NCBI RefSeq assembly: GCF_030811455.1
Contig: NZ_JAUSQU010000001.1
Coordinates: 1,302,001-1,366,000 of the forward strand
Source of the DNA: Streptosporangium lutulentum
Lineage (GTDB): Bacteria > Actinomycetota > Actinomycetes > Streptosporangiales > Streptosporangiaceae
Reading direction: 5' to 3'
DNA length: 64,000 bases
Under the pieces are notes generated by a model. That model was not told the origin of the DNA. It did not search any database and was given only the letters and a program-made list of their open reading frames with translations. The number at the start of each line of letters is the position of its first letter. Position 1 is the first letter of the stretch. A program made the translations under genes and the position numbers. Below are positions 31,846-42,622 of this stretch, one piece after another.

Positions 31846-33149
31846 CTGAAGGCCAGGTCCAGCGACTGGCTCCGGTTCAGGCGCGGGTCGCAGGCCGTCT
31901 CGTAGCGCCGGGCCAGGTCGTCCTCGACGATCTCCGTACCGCCGCCCACGCACTCGGTGACGTCGTCGCCGGTGAGCTCGATGTGGACGCCGCCGGGGTG
32001 GGTGCCGAGCGCCCGGTGCACCTCGAAGAAGCCCGCCACCTCGTTCAGGACGTCGTCCAGGCGGCGGGTCTTGTGGCCGCTGGGCGCCTCGAAGGTGTTG
32101 CCGTGCATCGGGTCGCAGATCCACGCCACCTGGGCGCCGTCGGCGGTCACCTTCTCCACCAGCGAGGGAAGGTGGTCGCGGATCTTCGAGGCCCCCATCC
32201 GGGTGATGAACGTCAGGCGCCCGGGCTCGTTGGCCGGGTTCAGCTTCTCGACCAGGGCGAGTGCCTCCTCGGCGGTGGTCGTCGGGCCGAGCTTCACCCC
32301 GATCGGGTTGCGGATGCGGGAGAAGAACTCCACGTGCGCGCCGTCGAGCTGACGGGTGCGCTCACCGATCCAGACCATGTGCGCCGACACGTCGTACGGC
32401 ATGCCGCTCAGGGAGTCGATCCGGGTGAGCGCCCGGTCGTAGTCCAGGATCAGGGCCTCGTGGGAGGAGTAGAACTCGACGCTGTGGAACTCCTCGGGCT
32501 CGGCCCCGCACGCGCGCATGAACGCCAGCGCCTGGTCGATCTCCCGGGCGAGCCGCTCGTAGCGCTTGCCGGCGGGTGACTCGCTCACGAAGTCGCGGTT
32601 CCAGGCGTGCACCTGGCGCAGGTCGGCGTAGCCGCCCTTGGTGAAGGCGCGGACGAGGTTCAGGGTCACCGCGGAGGAGTGGTAGGCCTGCAGCAGCCGC
32701 CACGGGTCGGGGATGCGGGACTCGGGCGTGAAGTCGAAGCCGTTGATCATGTCGCCGCGGTAGGCGGGGAGTTCCACGCCGTCGCGGACCTCGGTGTTCT
32801 TGGAGCGGGGCTTGGCGAACTGCCCGGCCATCCGGCCGATCTTCACGACCGGGACCTTCGCCGCGTAGGTGAGCACGATCGCCATCTGCAGCAGCGTCTT
32901 GAGCTTGTCGCGCACGTCGTCCGCGGTGGCGCCTGCGAAGGTCTCCGCGCAGTCGCCACCCTGCAGGACGAAGGCCTCGCCCCGCGTCACCGCGGCCAGA
33001 TCCGCTTTGAGGTTGTCACACTCCCCGGCGAACACGAGGGGCGGAAGGCCCCCCAGCTGGTTGACGACCTTGTCCAGCTCGCCGCGGTCGGGCCACTCGG
33101 GCTGCTGCGCCGCAGGCAGCTGCCGCCAGGAATCGAGGTTGATGCTCAC
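31818..33149 (-). CDS. aroG: Class II 3-deoxy-7-phosphoheptulonate (DAHP) synthase
   Basis: A 443-residue class II (plant and actinobacterial type) DAHP synthase, which condenses PEP with erythrose 4-phosphate as the first step of aromatic amino acid synthesis. Visible family motifs: LQGGDCAETF with the metal-binding cysteine, KIGRMAGQFAKPRS, PAYRGDMING, SSHEALILDYD, FITRMGASKI and CDPMHGNT. The length agrees with the family. The start is GTG at 33149 (VSINLDSW) with no clear ribosome site, so a leaderless transcript is possible. No Trp-rich leader peptide was found upstream. Confidence 0.95.
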   Translation of the reverse strand: MSINLDSWRQLPAAQQPEWPDRGELDKVVNQLGGLPPLVFAGECDNLKADLAAVTRGEAFVLQGGDCAETFAGATADDVRDKLKTLLQMAIVLTYAAKVPVVKIGRMAGQFAKPRSKNTEVRDGVELPAYRGDMINGFDFTPESRIPDPWRLLQAYHSSAVTLNLVRAFTKGGYADLRQVHAWNRDFVSESPAGKRYERLAREIDQALAFMRACGAEPEEFHSVEFYSSHEALILDYDRALTRIDSLSGMPYDVSAHMVWIGERTRQLDGAHVEFFSRIRNPIGVKLGPTTTAEEALALVEKLNPANEPGRLTFITRMGASKIRDHLPSLVEKVTADGAQVAWICDPMHGNTFEAPSGHKTRRLDDVLNEVAGFFEVHRALGTHPGGVHIELTGDDVTECVGGGTEIVEDDLARRYETACDPRLNRSQSLDLAFRVAELYRSV

Positions 33150-33213
33150 GACATACCAGGCTATTGCAACCGGGAGATCAAACTAACCCAATGTCCACAG
33201 ACTGAGAATGTCT

Positions 33214-34431
33214 TTATGCCTGGTGAGATTTCACGGGACTTCTGACGTGTTCCGGAAGGACGCCGAAACCGATGAAACGGCAGGCCAGAGAGCCGATGAC
33301 GGGGATCCGAGCGATATTCGGGGGCATCCGTGCCGGTTTGCTGCCTTTGGATAGGACTGGGCGGATCAGCTGATTCTGCACCACGCGCTGGGCGAACTGG
33401 GTGATCATGGTGGGCAGGGTGCGGCGGCGCTGGACCCCGGCGAGCAGGGACTCGGGAACGGCGGCTCCGTCCGCCAGCGGTCCGGCCAGCAGGTTGGCCG
33501 CGGCCACCGCGTCCTGCACGGCCAGGTTGATGCCGACGCCGAAGATCGGGGACATGGCGTGCGCGGCGTCGCCGATGATCAGCAGGCCGGGACGGTGCCA
33601 GCGGCGCAGCCGATTGAGGGCGACCGACAGCATGCTGACGTCGTCGAAGTCGGTGATCAGCTCGACCCGGTCCTTGAGGAAGGGCAGCAGGCCGGCGACC
33701 GGTTCGCGGAGCGCGTCCACGCCACGGGCCCGAAGGGCGTCGAAGCCGCCCTTGGGAATCACGTAGGCGAGCTGCCAGTGGGTCTCGCGGTTGATCGCCA
33801 CCATGAGCTTGCCGGTGGAGACGCGGAGGAACGTCCTGTCGGGGTCCGTCGCCTCGTGCGGCAGCCGGAACCAGAGAACGTCCATCGGCGCGGCGTGTTC
33901 CACGGGGACGAGCCCCGCGGCCCGGCGCACGTCGGAGTGCCGGCCGTCGGCGGCCACGGTGAGCGTCGCCGGAAGCTCGTGCTCGCCGGAGGCGTCGCGG
34001 TAGCGGATCCCGCGCACAGCGTCGCCCTCACGGATCACACCGTGCACCTCGGCCTCCATGATGAGGCGGAAGTTCGGATACCGCTTGGCTGCGCTGATCA
34101 GCAGGTCGAGGAACTCCCACTGCGGAACGAAGGCGATATACGGATATTTACTCTTGAGCTTGGACAGGTCGGCGATCAGTAGCGAGGCGTCGTCGGTCTG
34201 CATCCTCAGACTGTCCACCTTGCGGTGCGGGAGCCGGTGGAACTCCTCGGCCAGGCCGAGCTCGTCGAGGATCTGGAGGGTCGACGGATGAATGGTGTCG
34301 CCCCTGAAGTCACGCAGGAAGTCGGCGTGCTTCTCCAGAAGCGTCACCTGGACGCCCGCCCGGGCCAGCAACAGCGCGAGCATGACCCCCGCCGGGCCGC
34401 CCCCGGCGATCACGCATGTGTTCTGGTTCAT
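33214..34431 (-). CDS. FAD-dependent monooxygenase, PHBH/UbiH type
   Basis: A 405-residue flavoprotein. The N-terminal Rossmann motif (CVIAGGGPAGVMLALLLARAG), the mid-chain TVAADGRHSDVRR (DG motif) and LLIIGDAAHAMSPIFGVGIN (GD motif for FAD ribityl) identify a group A flavin hydroxylase. It would use NAD(P)H and oxygen on an aromatic or polyketide-like substrate that is not identifiable. AGGTGATG lies before the ATG. It lies upstream of and codirectional with aroG, 64 bp away. Its own upstream region carries a repeated palindrome. Confidence 0.85.
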   Translation of the reverse strand: MNQNTCVIAGGGPAGVMLALLLARAGVQVTLLEKHADFLRDFRGDTIHPSTLQILDELGLAEEFHRLPHRKVDSLRMQTDDASLLIADLSKLKSKYPYIAFVPQWEFLDLLISAAKRYPNFRLIMEAEVHGVIREGDAVRGIRYRDASGEHELPATLTVAADGRHSDVRRAAGLVPVEHAAPMDVLWFRLPHEATDPDRTFLRVSTGKLMVAINRETHWQLAYVIPKGGFDALRARGVDALREPVAGLLPFLKDRVELITDFDDVSMLSVALNRLRRWHRPGLLIIGDAAHAMSPIFGVGINLAVQDAVAAANLLAGPLADGAAVPESLLAGVQRRRTLPTMITQFAQRVVQNQLIRPVLSKGSKPARMPPNIARIPVIGSLACRFIGFGVLPEHVRSPVKSHQA

Positions 34432-34578
34432 AATTCATCACCTAATGAAATCCTGACACGGAACGTTCGCGAAGGGAACCGGTTTCCGGGAAGCCGGGCG
34501 TCATCCGGTATCGGACAGGAAGGTGTGAGGCCCGCGCCACCGAGGCGCGAGGTCCGCCGAAGGCGCCCCCGACCCGCC

Positions 34579-34610
34579 GGAGACAATGTCTGACCTGCGG
34601 AGACAATGTC
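34579..34610. promoter_or_regulatory. Two direct copies of GGAGACAATGTC, 20 bp apart
   Basis: GGAGACAATGTC occurs at 34579-34590 and 34599-34610. Each contains GACA-A-TGTC, itself a dyad. Two dyads exactly two helical turns apart are typical of a cooperative operator. They lie upstream of the flavoprotein and downstream of the kinase gene. Confidence 0.5.
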
Positions 34611-34661
34611 CGATGCCACGATTGTAGGCATCGGTGACAGGTGGGCCTCGCGGCGAGGTCG

Positions 34662-35648
34662 CTACGGGGCGGCCAGCGCGTCGAGCGCCCTGAGCGCGGC
34701 GGCGGAGGAGCGGTCGCGCAGGGAGGCGTACTCCTTCTCGGGATACTGGCGGGGGCCGTTCTCGGTCAGGATGATCAGAGCGAGGTAGAGCCGGTAGAGG
34801 GCGATGCGGGCGCGGGTGGAGGCGGTGAACTCCACGACCCCGCCCGCCTCCCGGTAGCCGGCCACGATCTCGTCGCTCTCGTCCAGCTCGCCGAAGATCG
34901 TCGGGGTGACGAAGTCGGCCAGCGGATCGCCCCAGAACGCACGCTCGTGGTCGATGATGGCCTGGATGCGCGGCGTTTCGTCGAGGGTCAGGAAGACGTT
35001 GCCCGGCCACACGTCGAAGTGGACCAGGCAGGGCGTCGTCACCTCGTCCAGCACGCCCGCACTCGCCTCGATCGCCGCCGAGATCTCCGCCGCCGGCCTC
35101 GGCAGCGGGATGGCGTAACGGCGCGCGTCGGCCAGGATCGCACCGGTCATCGCCAGGAAGGCGGTCCGCCAGGTGTCACCGGTCAGGCCGGCGTGCGGGT
35201 AGCCGTAGACGTCGCCGGTGATCGCGTTCAGCCGGGCCAGATGGCGGCCCAGCTCCCGGCGGAGCGCGCGCCGGTCCGCCTCGGCCGGTTCGGTCTGGTT
35301 CCACGACACCCCGCCGAGGGCGGACAGGATCAGGTAGTCCCCGCCCAGCACGGGATCGTCGAACCCGGCGCGCAGCAGCTCCGGGCCGGGCACCCCGGCC
35401 GGTCCCGCCAGGCCGTAGACCATGGCCTCGGTGCGCAGCAGGTGCCGCTCGTAGCGCAGCTGCTCCAGCTCGGGCGGGGGCGACAGCTTGAGGACCACCT
35501 CGCGCCCGTCCTCCAGGGCGAGCCGCCACACGGCGTTGGCGAAACCGTCGGTCAGCTCGGCCGAGGCGGTCACCCCCGTGCCGAGGGCCCGTCGCACCAG
35601 CGCGTCGAGCTGGGAGGGAGTGAGCGAGCGCTTGGTCTTACTGTCCAT
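34662..35648 (-). CDS. APH-family phosphotransferase of unknown substrate
   Basis: A 328-residue small-molecule kinase: N-lobe VVLKLSPPPELEQLRYERHL, catalytic loop LVHFDVWPGNVFL and metal site AIIDHERAFWGDPLADF. The fold is that of aminoglycoside/choline/homoserine kinases; specificity cannot be read. It follows the aldose epimerase by 9 bp, so it may be cotranscribed at the distal end of the ceb locus, which would fit a sugar-kinase-like role, but this is only context. Confidence 0.75.
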   Translation of the reverse strand: MDSKTKRSLTPSQLDALVRRALGTGVTASAELTDGFANAVWRLALEDGREVVLKLSPPPELEQLRYERHLLRTEAMVYGLAGPAGVPGPELLRAGFDDPVLGGDYLILSALGGVSWNQTEPAEADRRALRRELGRHLARLNAITGDVYGYPHAGLTGDTWRTAFLAMTGAILADARRYAIPLPRPAAEISAAIEASAGVLDEVTTPCLVHFDVWPGNVFLTLDETPRIQAIIDHERAFWGDPLADFVTPTIFGELDESDEIVAGYREAGGVVEFTASTRARIALYRLYLALIILTENGPRQYPEKEYASLRDRSSAAALRALDALAAP

Positions 35649-35657
35649 CGCCTCACC

Positions 35658-36554
35658 TTAGACGGCGGAGATCGTCCAGGAGGTCTCGACCTTGTCGCCG
35701 GGCTGAAGCACGATCAGGTCGGTGCCGGAGTTGAAGGCGTCCGGCGGGCAGGTCATCGGCTCGATGGCCAGCCCCCGGTAGTCGAGGCTGCTGCCGGTGC
35801 ACACCTGCGCCCAGGGCATCGACGCCGCGTCCCAGCGGATCTCGACCCCGCCGTCCGGGCCGTTCACCCGTATCCGGACCAGCCCGTCGGCGTCCGCGGC
35901 GAGTCCGGTGAAGGCGTGGTCCACGGCGGTGTCGCCGACCGTGCGCGGGGCCCTGAAGTCGTACGGCGTGCCGGAGACGTCCTCCAGGGAGCGCGGCAGC
36001 AGCAGGTCGTCCACCAGCAGCACCTTGGAGGCGGGCACGTGCAGTTCGTACTCCTTGACGTCGCCGCCCGCCAGCAGCCACGGGTGCGGGCCGCAGCCGT
36101 AGGGGGCGGGCCGGTCGCCGATGTTCTCCGCGGTCAGCGTGGTGGTCAGCCCGTCCGGGGTGAGGGAGTAGAGGACCTGCAGGTCCAGCGTGAAGGGATA
36201 GCCCGGGGTCGGGGCGAGGGTGTGCGCCAGCCGTACGAACCCGTGCTCGTCCTCCACGGCCAGCCATTCCACCGCCTGCCAGTCGACCTCGGCGACCAGC
36301 CCGTGCAGGGCGTTGCCCCTGTCCTCCTCGTTCGTCGGCAACCGGTGGACCTCACCGTCGAAGGTGTAGGAGGAACCGCCGATCCGGTTGGGCCACGGGG
36401 CGAGCAGGGCGCCGCTGTAGTAGGGGATCGGCTCGTCCGCGGGCCAGCTGGGCACCAGGTCGCGCTCACCGTGACGGAGCACGCGCAGGGCCGCGGACCG
36501 CTCGGTGATCTCGGCGTGCATGATGCCGCTGCGGAGGGTGAACTGCCTGGACAC
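35658..36554 (-). CDS. Aldose 1-epimerase family protein (GalM-like)
   Basis: A 298-residue beta-sandwich mutarotase-like enzyme. LLAPWPNRIGGSSYTFDG and NALHGLVAEVDW carry the conserved Arg and His, and GCGPHPWLLA the second His. The C-terminal part contains LAIEPMTCPPDAFNSG with the catalytic Glu. It interconverts anomers of aldoses such as glucose, which fits cytosolic cleavage of beta-glucosides by the nearby GH1 enzyme. GTG start with AAGGA upstream. Confidence 0.85.
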   Translation of the reverse strand: MSRQFTLRSGIMHAEITERSAALRVLRHGERDLVPSWPADEPIPYYSGALLAPWPNRIGGSSYTFDGEVHRLPTNEEDRGNALHGLVAEVDWQAVEWLAVEDEHGFVRLAHTLAPTPGYPFTLDLQVLYSLTPDGLTTTLTAENIGDRPAPYGCGPHPWLLAGGDVKEYELHVPASKVLLVDDLLLPRSLEDVSGTPYDFRAPRTVGDTAVDHAFTGLAADADGLVRIRVNGPDGGVEIRWDAASMPWAQVCTGSSLDYRGLAIEPMTCPPDAFNSGTDLIVLQPGDKVETSWTISAV

Positions 36555-36631
36555 GGGGGTCCTTTCGCCGGGGAGGACAACGGGGTGGGGCGACGCCGGC
36601 CCGAGGTGAGCGGGGGCCGCCGTCCACCCGG

Positions 36632-37639
36632 TCAGGCGGAGGCCCGCTCGACCAGGTGTGTATCCAGTATCACGACGGGCTGCTCCAGATGCTCGCCGTT
36701 GATGCGGGAGACGAGAAGATGGGCCATCTGGCGGCCCATCATCTCGGTGGGCTGGTGCACGGTGGTGAGCGCGGGGGAGGAGTGCGCCCCGGCGGGCGAG
36801 TCGTCGAATCCGATCACCGCGACGTCGTCCGGGATCGCCCTGCGCTCCTCCCGCAGCACCCGGATCGCGCCCAGCGCCATCGGGTCGGAGGCGGTGAACA
36901 CCGCGTCCAGGTCGGGGTTCTCAGCGAGGAGCTTGCGCATGCCGACCATGCCGCTCTCCTCGCTGAAGTCGCCGTAGGCCACGATCTCGGCCACGCCGGT
37001 CGCCAGCAGCGCGTCACGGTAGCCCGCGAGCCGGTCCACGCCCACACCCATGTCCTGCGGGCCCGCGATGGTGGCGATCCGCCGGCGGCCCTTGCCCAGC
37101 AGGTATTTGACCGCCTGCCGGGCTCCGGCCCTGTTGTCCACGTCGACGTAGCTGTAGGGGGTGAGACCGACGGGACGCCCGCCGATGACGGTCGGCACGC
37201 CCATGGACTCCAGCCGCCCGGGCAGCGGGTCGGCGCCGTGCAGCGAGATCAGCAGCACCCCGTCGACGTGCTGGCCGGTCAGGTAGTGCTCCAGCCGCTC
37301 GTGGTCCTGCTTCGACTGGGCCATCGCCAGGATGAGTTGCAGACCGGTCTCGGACAGGGCCGAGCCGATGCCGCGGATGGTCCCGGCGAAGTAGGGTTCG
37401 TCGAAGACCCGCAACTCCGACTCCGAGACGACCAGGGCCACGGTGTCGGTGCGACGGGTGACCAGCGCCCGCGCGGCCCGGTTGGGGACGTAGCCGAGCT
37501 CCTGGATCGCCCGCAGGACCGTGTCGCGAGCCTTCTCGCTCACCTTCGGTGAGCCGTTGATGACTCGCGACACCGTACCGCGGCCGACCCCGGCCAGAGC
37601 CGCGACCGCCTCAAGCGTCGGACGACGGTCGCCGTTCAT
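36632..37639 (-). CDS. cebR: LacI-family regulator, CebR/CelR-like
   Basis: A 335-residue regulator: N-terminal LacI helix-turn-helix (LEAVAALAGVGRGTVSRVIN) with hinge helix (PNRAARALVTRRT), then a periplasmic-binding-like effector domain. It starts 30 bp after bglC in the same operon as cebEFG. The two perfect TGGGAGCGCTCCCA boxes upstream of the binding-protein gene are the known CebR/CelR target, and cellobiose is the known inducer in relatives. Symbol by homology and context. Confidence 0.85.
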   Translation of the reverse strand: MNGDRRPTLEAVAALAGVGRGTVSRVINGSPKVSEKARDTVLRAIQELGYVPNRAARALVTRRTDTVALVVSESELRVFDEPYFAGTIRGIGSALSETGLQLILAMAQSKQDHERLEHYLTGQHVDGVLLISLHGADPLPGRLESMGVPTVIGGRPVGLTPYSYVDVDNRAGARQAVKYLLGKGRRRIATIAGPQDMGVGVDRLAGYRDALLATGVAEIVAYGDFSEESGMVGMRKLLAENPDLDAVFTASDPMALGAIRVLREERRAIPDDVAVIGFDDSPAGAHSSPALTTVHQPTEMMGRQMAHLLVSRINGEHLEQPVVILDTHLVERASA

Positions 37640-37669
37640 GTTCTCGCCCCCATAGATGATTACCGGCTC

Positions 37670-39090
<1,421 letters not shown>

Positions 39091-39094
<4 letters not shown>

Positions 39095-39969
39095 GCTTTG
39101 ACCGCACCTTCCATGAGGCCGCCGACGATCTGACGGCCGAACGCCACGAAAACGATGAACAGAGGGAGGACCGAGGCCGCCGTGCCGGTGAAGAGCATGA
39201 CGTAGTCGGTACCGTGGGCCTGGTTGAGCGCCGCGATCGAGGTCTGAACCACCGGGTTGTCCGGGTTCAGGACGATCAACGGCCACATGAACTCGTTCCA
39301 GGTCTGCATGAAGACCAGCAGCGCGAGCACCGCCATACCGGGACGGAGCGCGGGCAGGATGACGTTCACATAGATCCGCATGGTGGAGGCGCCGTCGACG
39401 CGGGCCGCCTCGACCAGCTCGTCCGGGACCGCCTGGGTGGCGTACTGGGTCATCATGAAGACCCCGAACCCGTTGACCAGGAACGGCAGGATCACCGCCT
39501 TGAGCTGGCCGGTCCAGCCGAGGGTGACCATGAGCTCGTACAGCGGCACGATGCCCATCTGCTGGAGGGGGACCATCATCGTCACCAGGATCAGGCCCAG
39601 CAGGATCTTGCTGCCCTTGAAGCGGAGCTTCGCGAAGGCGAAGCCGGCCAGGGTGGAGATGAACACGACCGACAGGGTCACGGTGACCGAGACGATGGCC
39701 GAGTTGATCAGACCGGTGAGGAAGTAGGCGTCCTCGGTGGAGAACAGCCTGGCGACGTTCTCGCCGAGGTGCCCGCCGGGCAGCAGCGGCGGCGGGACGT
39801 CCATCGCCTCCTCGTTGGTCCGCGTGGCCATGATGAACATGTAGTAGATGGGGAAGGCCGAGAGCACGAGCGCGAAGGCCAGGACGACCTTCGTCAGCGG
39901 GCCGGCGTCCCAGATGCGGTTCCGCGCGGCCGAAGCCGTGTGGCGCGGCCGGGATTGGATGGCCGTCAC
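39091..39969 (-). CDS. cebG: Sugar ABC transporter permease, CebG/MalG type
   Basis: A 292-residue permease with six predicted membrane segments and the EAA loop (LVEAARVDGASTMRIYVNVILP). It pairs with the preceding permease to form the cello-oligosaccharide channel. GTG 39969 overlaps the cebF stop (GTGA). No ATPase gene is in the operon; such systems borrow a shared MsiK-type ATPase. Confidence 0.9.
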
Positions 39970-40940
39970 TTGGAACCCCCGATACGGCGGGTGAAGGAGT
40001 AGTTGATGAGCGTGCCGATGAGGATCAGCACGAACAGCAGCCACGCGGCGGCCGCCGCGTAACCGAAGTCGAAGTCGCGGAACGCCTCCTTGACGATGAA
40101 CATCGCCACGGTCTGGTACTGGCCGGTGGTACCGCCGGCCATCGTCGGGTTGCCGTCGAACATGACCGGCTCGGTGAACAGGGTCAGCCCGCCGATGGTG
40201 GAGATGAACACCGTGAAGATGATCGTCGGGCGCAGCATCGGGACGGTGATCTGCCAGAACTGCCGCCTGGCCGTGGCGCCGTCGATGGCGGCGGCCTCGT
40301 AGAGATCCTTGGGGATGGTCTGCATGGCGGCGAGCAGGATGATCGCGTTGTAGCCGGTCCAGCGCCAGTCGATCATCGTGGAGATCGCGATCCACGAGGA
40401 CCACTTCTGGTTCTGCCAGTTGATCGGGTCGACGTCGAAGAGGCTGAGGAACCAGTTGATCATGCCGTAGTCCCGCCCGTAGAGCTGGGTGAAGACGACG
40501 GCGACGGCGACGACGGAGGTGATCAGCGGAAGGAGCACGCCGAGGCGGAAGAAGAGCCGACCCCGGATGCGCTTGTTGAGCGCGTTGGCCAGGAGCAGGG
40601 CCAGGGCGAGCTGCGGGATCGTCGACATGGCGAACATGCCGAGCGTGTTGACCACCGCGTTCCAGAAGGCCCCGTCGGTGATCAGTTCGGTGTAGTTGTC
40701 GAACCCGACGAGGGTCTTGTCGCCGGCGAGCTCCCATTCGTGCAGGGACACCCAGAGGGTGTAGCCGAGCGGGAAGATGCCGAAGATCGCAAAAAGCAGG
40801 AAGTAGGGGGAGACGAGGAAGTAGGGAGTCGCGCGGAGGTCGAACCGGGCGAACCCTCTGCTCCGTCCCGGTCCCCGGTGTCCCGCGGACCGGCGGGGGC
40901 CGGGCCGGGGAGGAGCCGGGGTGTCGACGTGCAGGGTCAT
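39966..40940 (-). CDS. cebF: Sugar ABC transporter permease, CebF/MalF type
   Basis: A 324-residue permease: a basic Pro-rich N terminus, six membrane segments and the EAA motif (LYEAAAIDGATARRQFWQITVP). It forms the importer channel with CebG. A strong hairpin lies between it and the binding-protein gene, which would make the permeases less abundant than the binding protein. Confidence 0.9.
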   Translation of the reverse strand: MTLHVDTPAPPRPGPRRSAGHRGPGRSRGFARFDLRATPYFLVSPYFLLFAIFGIFPLGYTLWVSLHEWELAGDKTLVGFDNYTELITDGAFWNAVVNTLGMFAMSTIPQLALALLLANALNKRIRGRLFFRLGVLLPLITSVVAVAVVFTQLYGRDYGMINWFLSLFDVDPINWQNQKWSSWIAISTMIDWRWTGYNAIILLAAMQTIPKDLYEAAAIDGATARRQFWQITVPMLRPTIIFTVFISTIGGLTLFTEPVMFDGNPTMAGGTTGQYQTVAMFIVKEAFRDFDFGYAAAAAWLLFVLILIGTLINYSFTRRIGGSK

Positions 40941-40974
40941 CGGTCAGAGCCTTTCAGCCAGGGGGCAGGCGACC

Positions 40975-41005
40975 GGCCCGGCGGCGGTGTCACCGTCGCC
41001 GGGCC
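40975..41005 (-). terminator. Intercistronic hairpin between cebE and cebF
   Basis: A 14-bp stem (40975-40988 with 40992-41005, one mismatch) has a 3-base loop. It lies after the cebE stop without a U tract, so mRNA protection or partial termination fits better than full termination. Confidence 0.6.
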
Positions 41006-41024
41006 GATGCGGATCGGGACGGGA

Positions 41025-42377
41025 TCAGCCCGCTGCCTTGACGCCGGCCTCGACGAACCTCGTCCAGGCCTGGTCGTAGGGGATCGAGCCCTGGTCCATG
41101 CCTTCCAGGACCTTCTCCACCGAGGTCTTGACCTGGGCGTGCTTCTCACCGAGGAAGGTGGGAAGCAGGTCCTTGACCGAGGCGCCGAAGATCTGACCGG
41201 TCGGGGCGTCGTTGAAGAACGGGTTCTTCAGCTCGCTGACCGCGGGGTCCTGCTGCGCGGGGATGGAGCTCGGGAAGGCCGCGGCCTCCTGGAAGGCCAT
41301 GACGTGGCCCTCCTTGCCGGTGAGGTAGTTCAGGACCTCGGCGGCTTCCTTGGGGTGCTTGCTCTGCTTGGGCACCGCGAGGTAGGAACCGCCCCAGTTG
41401 CCCGCGCCGCCGGGCACGGCCGCGACGTCCCACTTGCCCTTGTTCTCGTCACCGGCCGCACCGGAGACCACGCCGAGCATCCAGGCCGGGCAGCCCATGG
41501 TGGCGAAGGCGCCCTTCTTGATGGCGGCGTTCCACGGCGGGGTGAAGGAGGCGAGCTTGGCGGTCAGGCCCGCCTCGCTGAAGCTCTTCACCAGGTCGAA
41601 GGAGGTCTTGATGGCGGGGTTGGTCTCGAGGACGAGCTGGTTGCTCTTGTCGAAGTAGGCGACGTTGCCGTTCTTCGGCGCCTCCTGCGACAGGATCACG
41701 TTGTAGAGCGTGTTCGGGCCGTCGAGGAACTTGGGGTCGGACTTGCCGGGGTTGGCGGCCTGGAACTTCTTGCCGATCTCCATGAACGCGCTCCAGTCGG
41801 GCCAGAGCTTGCCGACCTCCTCGCGCTCGGTGGGCAGACCGGCCTTTTCGAACAGGTCCGTGCGGTAGCACATGGTCATGCCACCGATGTCGGTGCCGAG
41901 GGCGAACAGCTTGTTGTCGGCGTTGATGCCGTTGTCCCACTTCGCCGCGGGGAAGTCGGCCTTGCGGCTCTCCAGGCCGTACTCGGCGAGGTCGGTGAAG
42001 AACTGCGGACGGGCCTTCATGAGGCCCATCGCGCCCTCGTCCACGGCGATGATGTCGGCCGCGCCGCTGCCGGCCTGCAGGCGCTGGAGCAGTTGGGGCA
42101 GGTAGACGTCCTCAAAGCGGTCGGTCAGGTTCTGGTACTTGACCTGGATGTTCGGGTGCGCCGCGTTCCAGGTTTCCACGGCCTTGTCGTAGCCGAAGTT
42201 CTCGCCGCCGCCGAAGGTGTGCACGGTGATGGTCACCGGCTCGGCCGCGGCCGAGGAGCCGCCGGCGTTCGCGGCGGGTGCGGGGGACTCACTCGAACCG
42301 CAGGAGGTAATCGCCAGGGCGGTGGCCGCCATGACTGCGACTGCGGCGAGTTTGCCATGTCGCGTGTTGTTCAACAT
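41025..42377 (-). CDS. cebE: Cello-oligosaccharide-binding lipoprotein, CebE-like
   Basis: A 450-residue type 1 sugar-binding lipoprotein. Signal peptide with lipobox ITSC (Cys26), a Ser/Ala-rich tether, then the family segments ITVHTFGGGENFGYDKAVETW, AADIIAVDEGAM and SKHPKEAAEVLNYLTG. Abundant Trp/Tyr residues suit stacking on glucose units. It is the first gene of the operon, with the two CebR boxes 100 and 230 bp upstream. Cellobiose specificity is inferred from the boxes and the GH1 partner. Confidence 0.88.
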   Translation of the reverse strand: MLNNTRHGKLAAVAVMAATALAITSCGSSESPAPAANAGGSSAAAEPVTITVHTFGGGENFGYDKAVETWNAAHPNIQVKYQNLTDRFEDVYLPQLLQRLQAGSGAADIIAVDEGAMGLMKARPQFFTDLAEYGLESRKADFPAAKWDNGINADNKLFALGTDIGGMTMCYRTDLFEKAGLPTEREEVGKLWPDWSAFMEIGKKFQAANPGKSDPKFLDGPNTLYNVILSQEAPKNGNVAYFDKSNQLVLETNPAIKTSFDLVKSFSEAGLTAKLASFTPPWNAAIKKGAFATMGCPAWMLGVVSGAAGDENKGKWDVAAVPGGAGNWGGSYLAVPKQSKHPKEAAEVLNYLTGKEGHVMAFQEAAAFPSSIPAQQDPAVSELKNPFFNDAPTGQIFGASVKDLLPTFLGEKHAQVKTSVEKVLEGMDQGSIPYDQAWTRFVEAGVKAAG

Positions 42378-42478
42378 TCCGGACCCCTCTCAGGTGGTCG
42401 CCCGAATCAGTGGGAGGTGGCAACGCGAGGCCGGCCCCCGAAACTCGGCCTGCGACGCGGCGGTTCCTCGGTATGCTT

Positions 42479-42492
42479 TGGGAGCGCTCCCA
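42479..42492. promoter_or_regulatory. CebR/CelR box 1
   Basis: TGGGAGCGCTCCCA, a perfect 14-bp palindrome identical to the CelR/CebR operator of Thermobifida and Streptomyces. It lies about 100 bp upstream of cebE, where it could sit between -35-like TCTTCG and -10-like CATACC on the minus strand. Confidence 0.9.
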
Positions 42493-42608
42493 CGAAGAGT
42501 GGACGATAGGCAACCTGGACGTCAATATGCCGAAACTCAACCGTTACATCTAGCCGGTTTGCGGGTGACTAACTGGCATGAAGCAGACAAAGCTCTCAGC
42601 AGGACAGT

Positions 42609-42622
42609 TGGGAGCGCTCCCA
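42609..42622. promoter_or_regulatory. CebR/CelR box 2
   Basis: A second identical TGGGAGCGCTCCCA exactly 130 bp from box 1. Two identical boxes suggest looping or a second promoter. The rest of the 42.4-43.0 kb gap holds only a purine-rich repeat and a terminator. Confidence 0.88.

Noticed and set aside
33150..33240. Trp-codon leader peptide attenuator before the DAHP synthase
   Set aside because: No short frame with clustered Trp codons and no terminator/antiterminator pair was found in the upstream region.
29016..35648. The two APH-family kinases as a resistance island
   Set aside because: They are 5 kb apart on opposite strands with ordinary base composition, no mobile element lies near them, and the second has no drug-specific motif.
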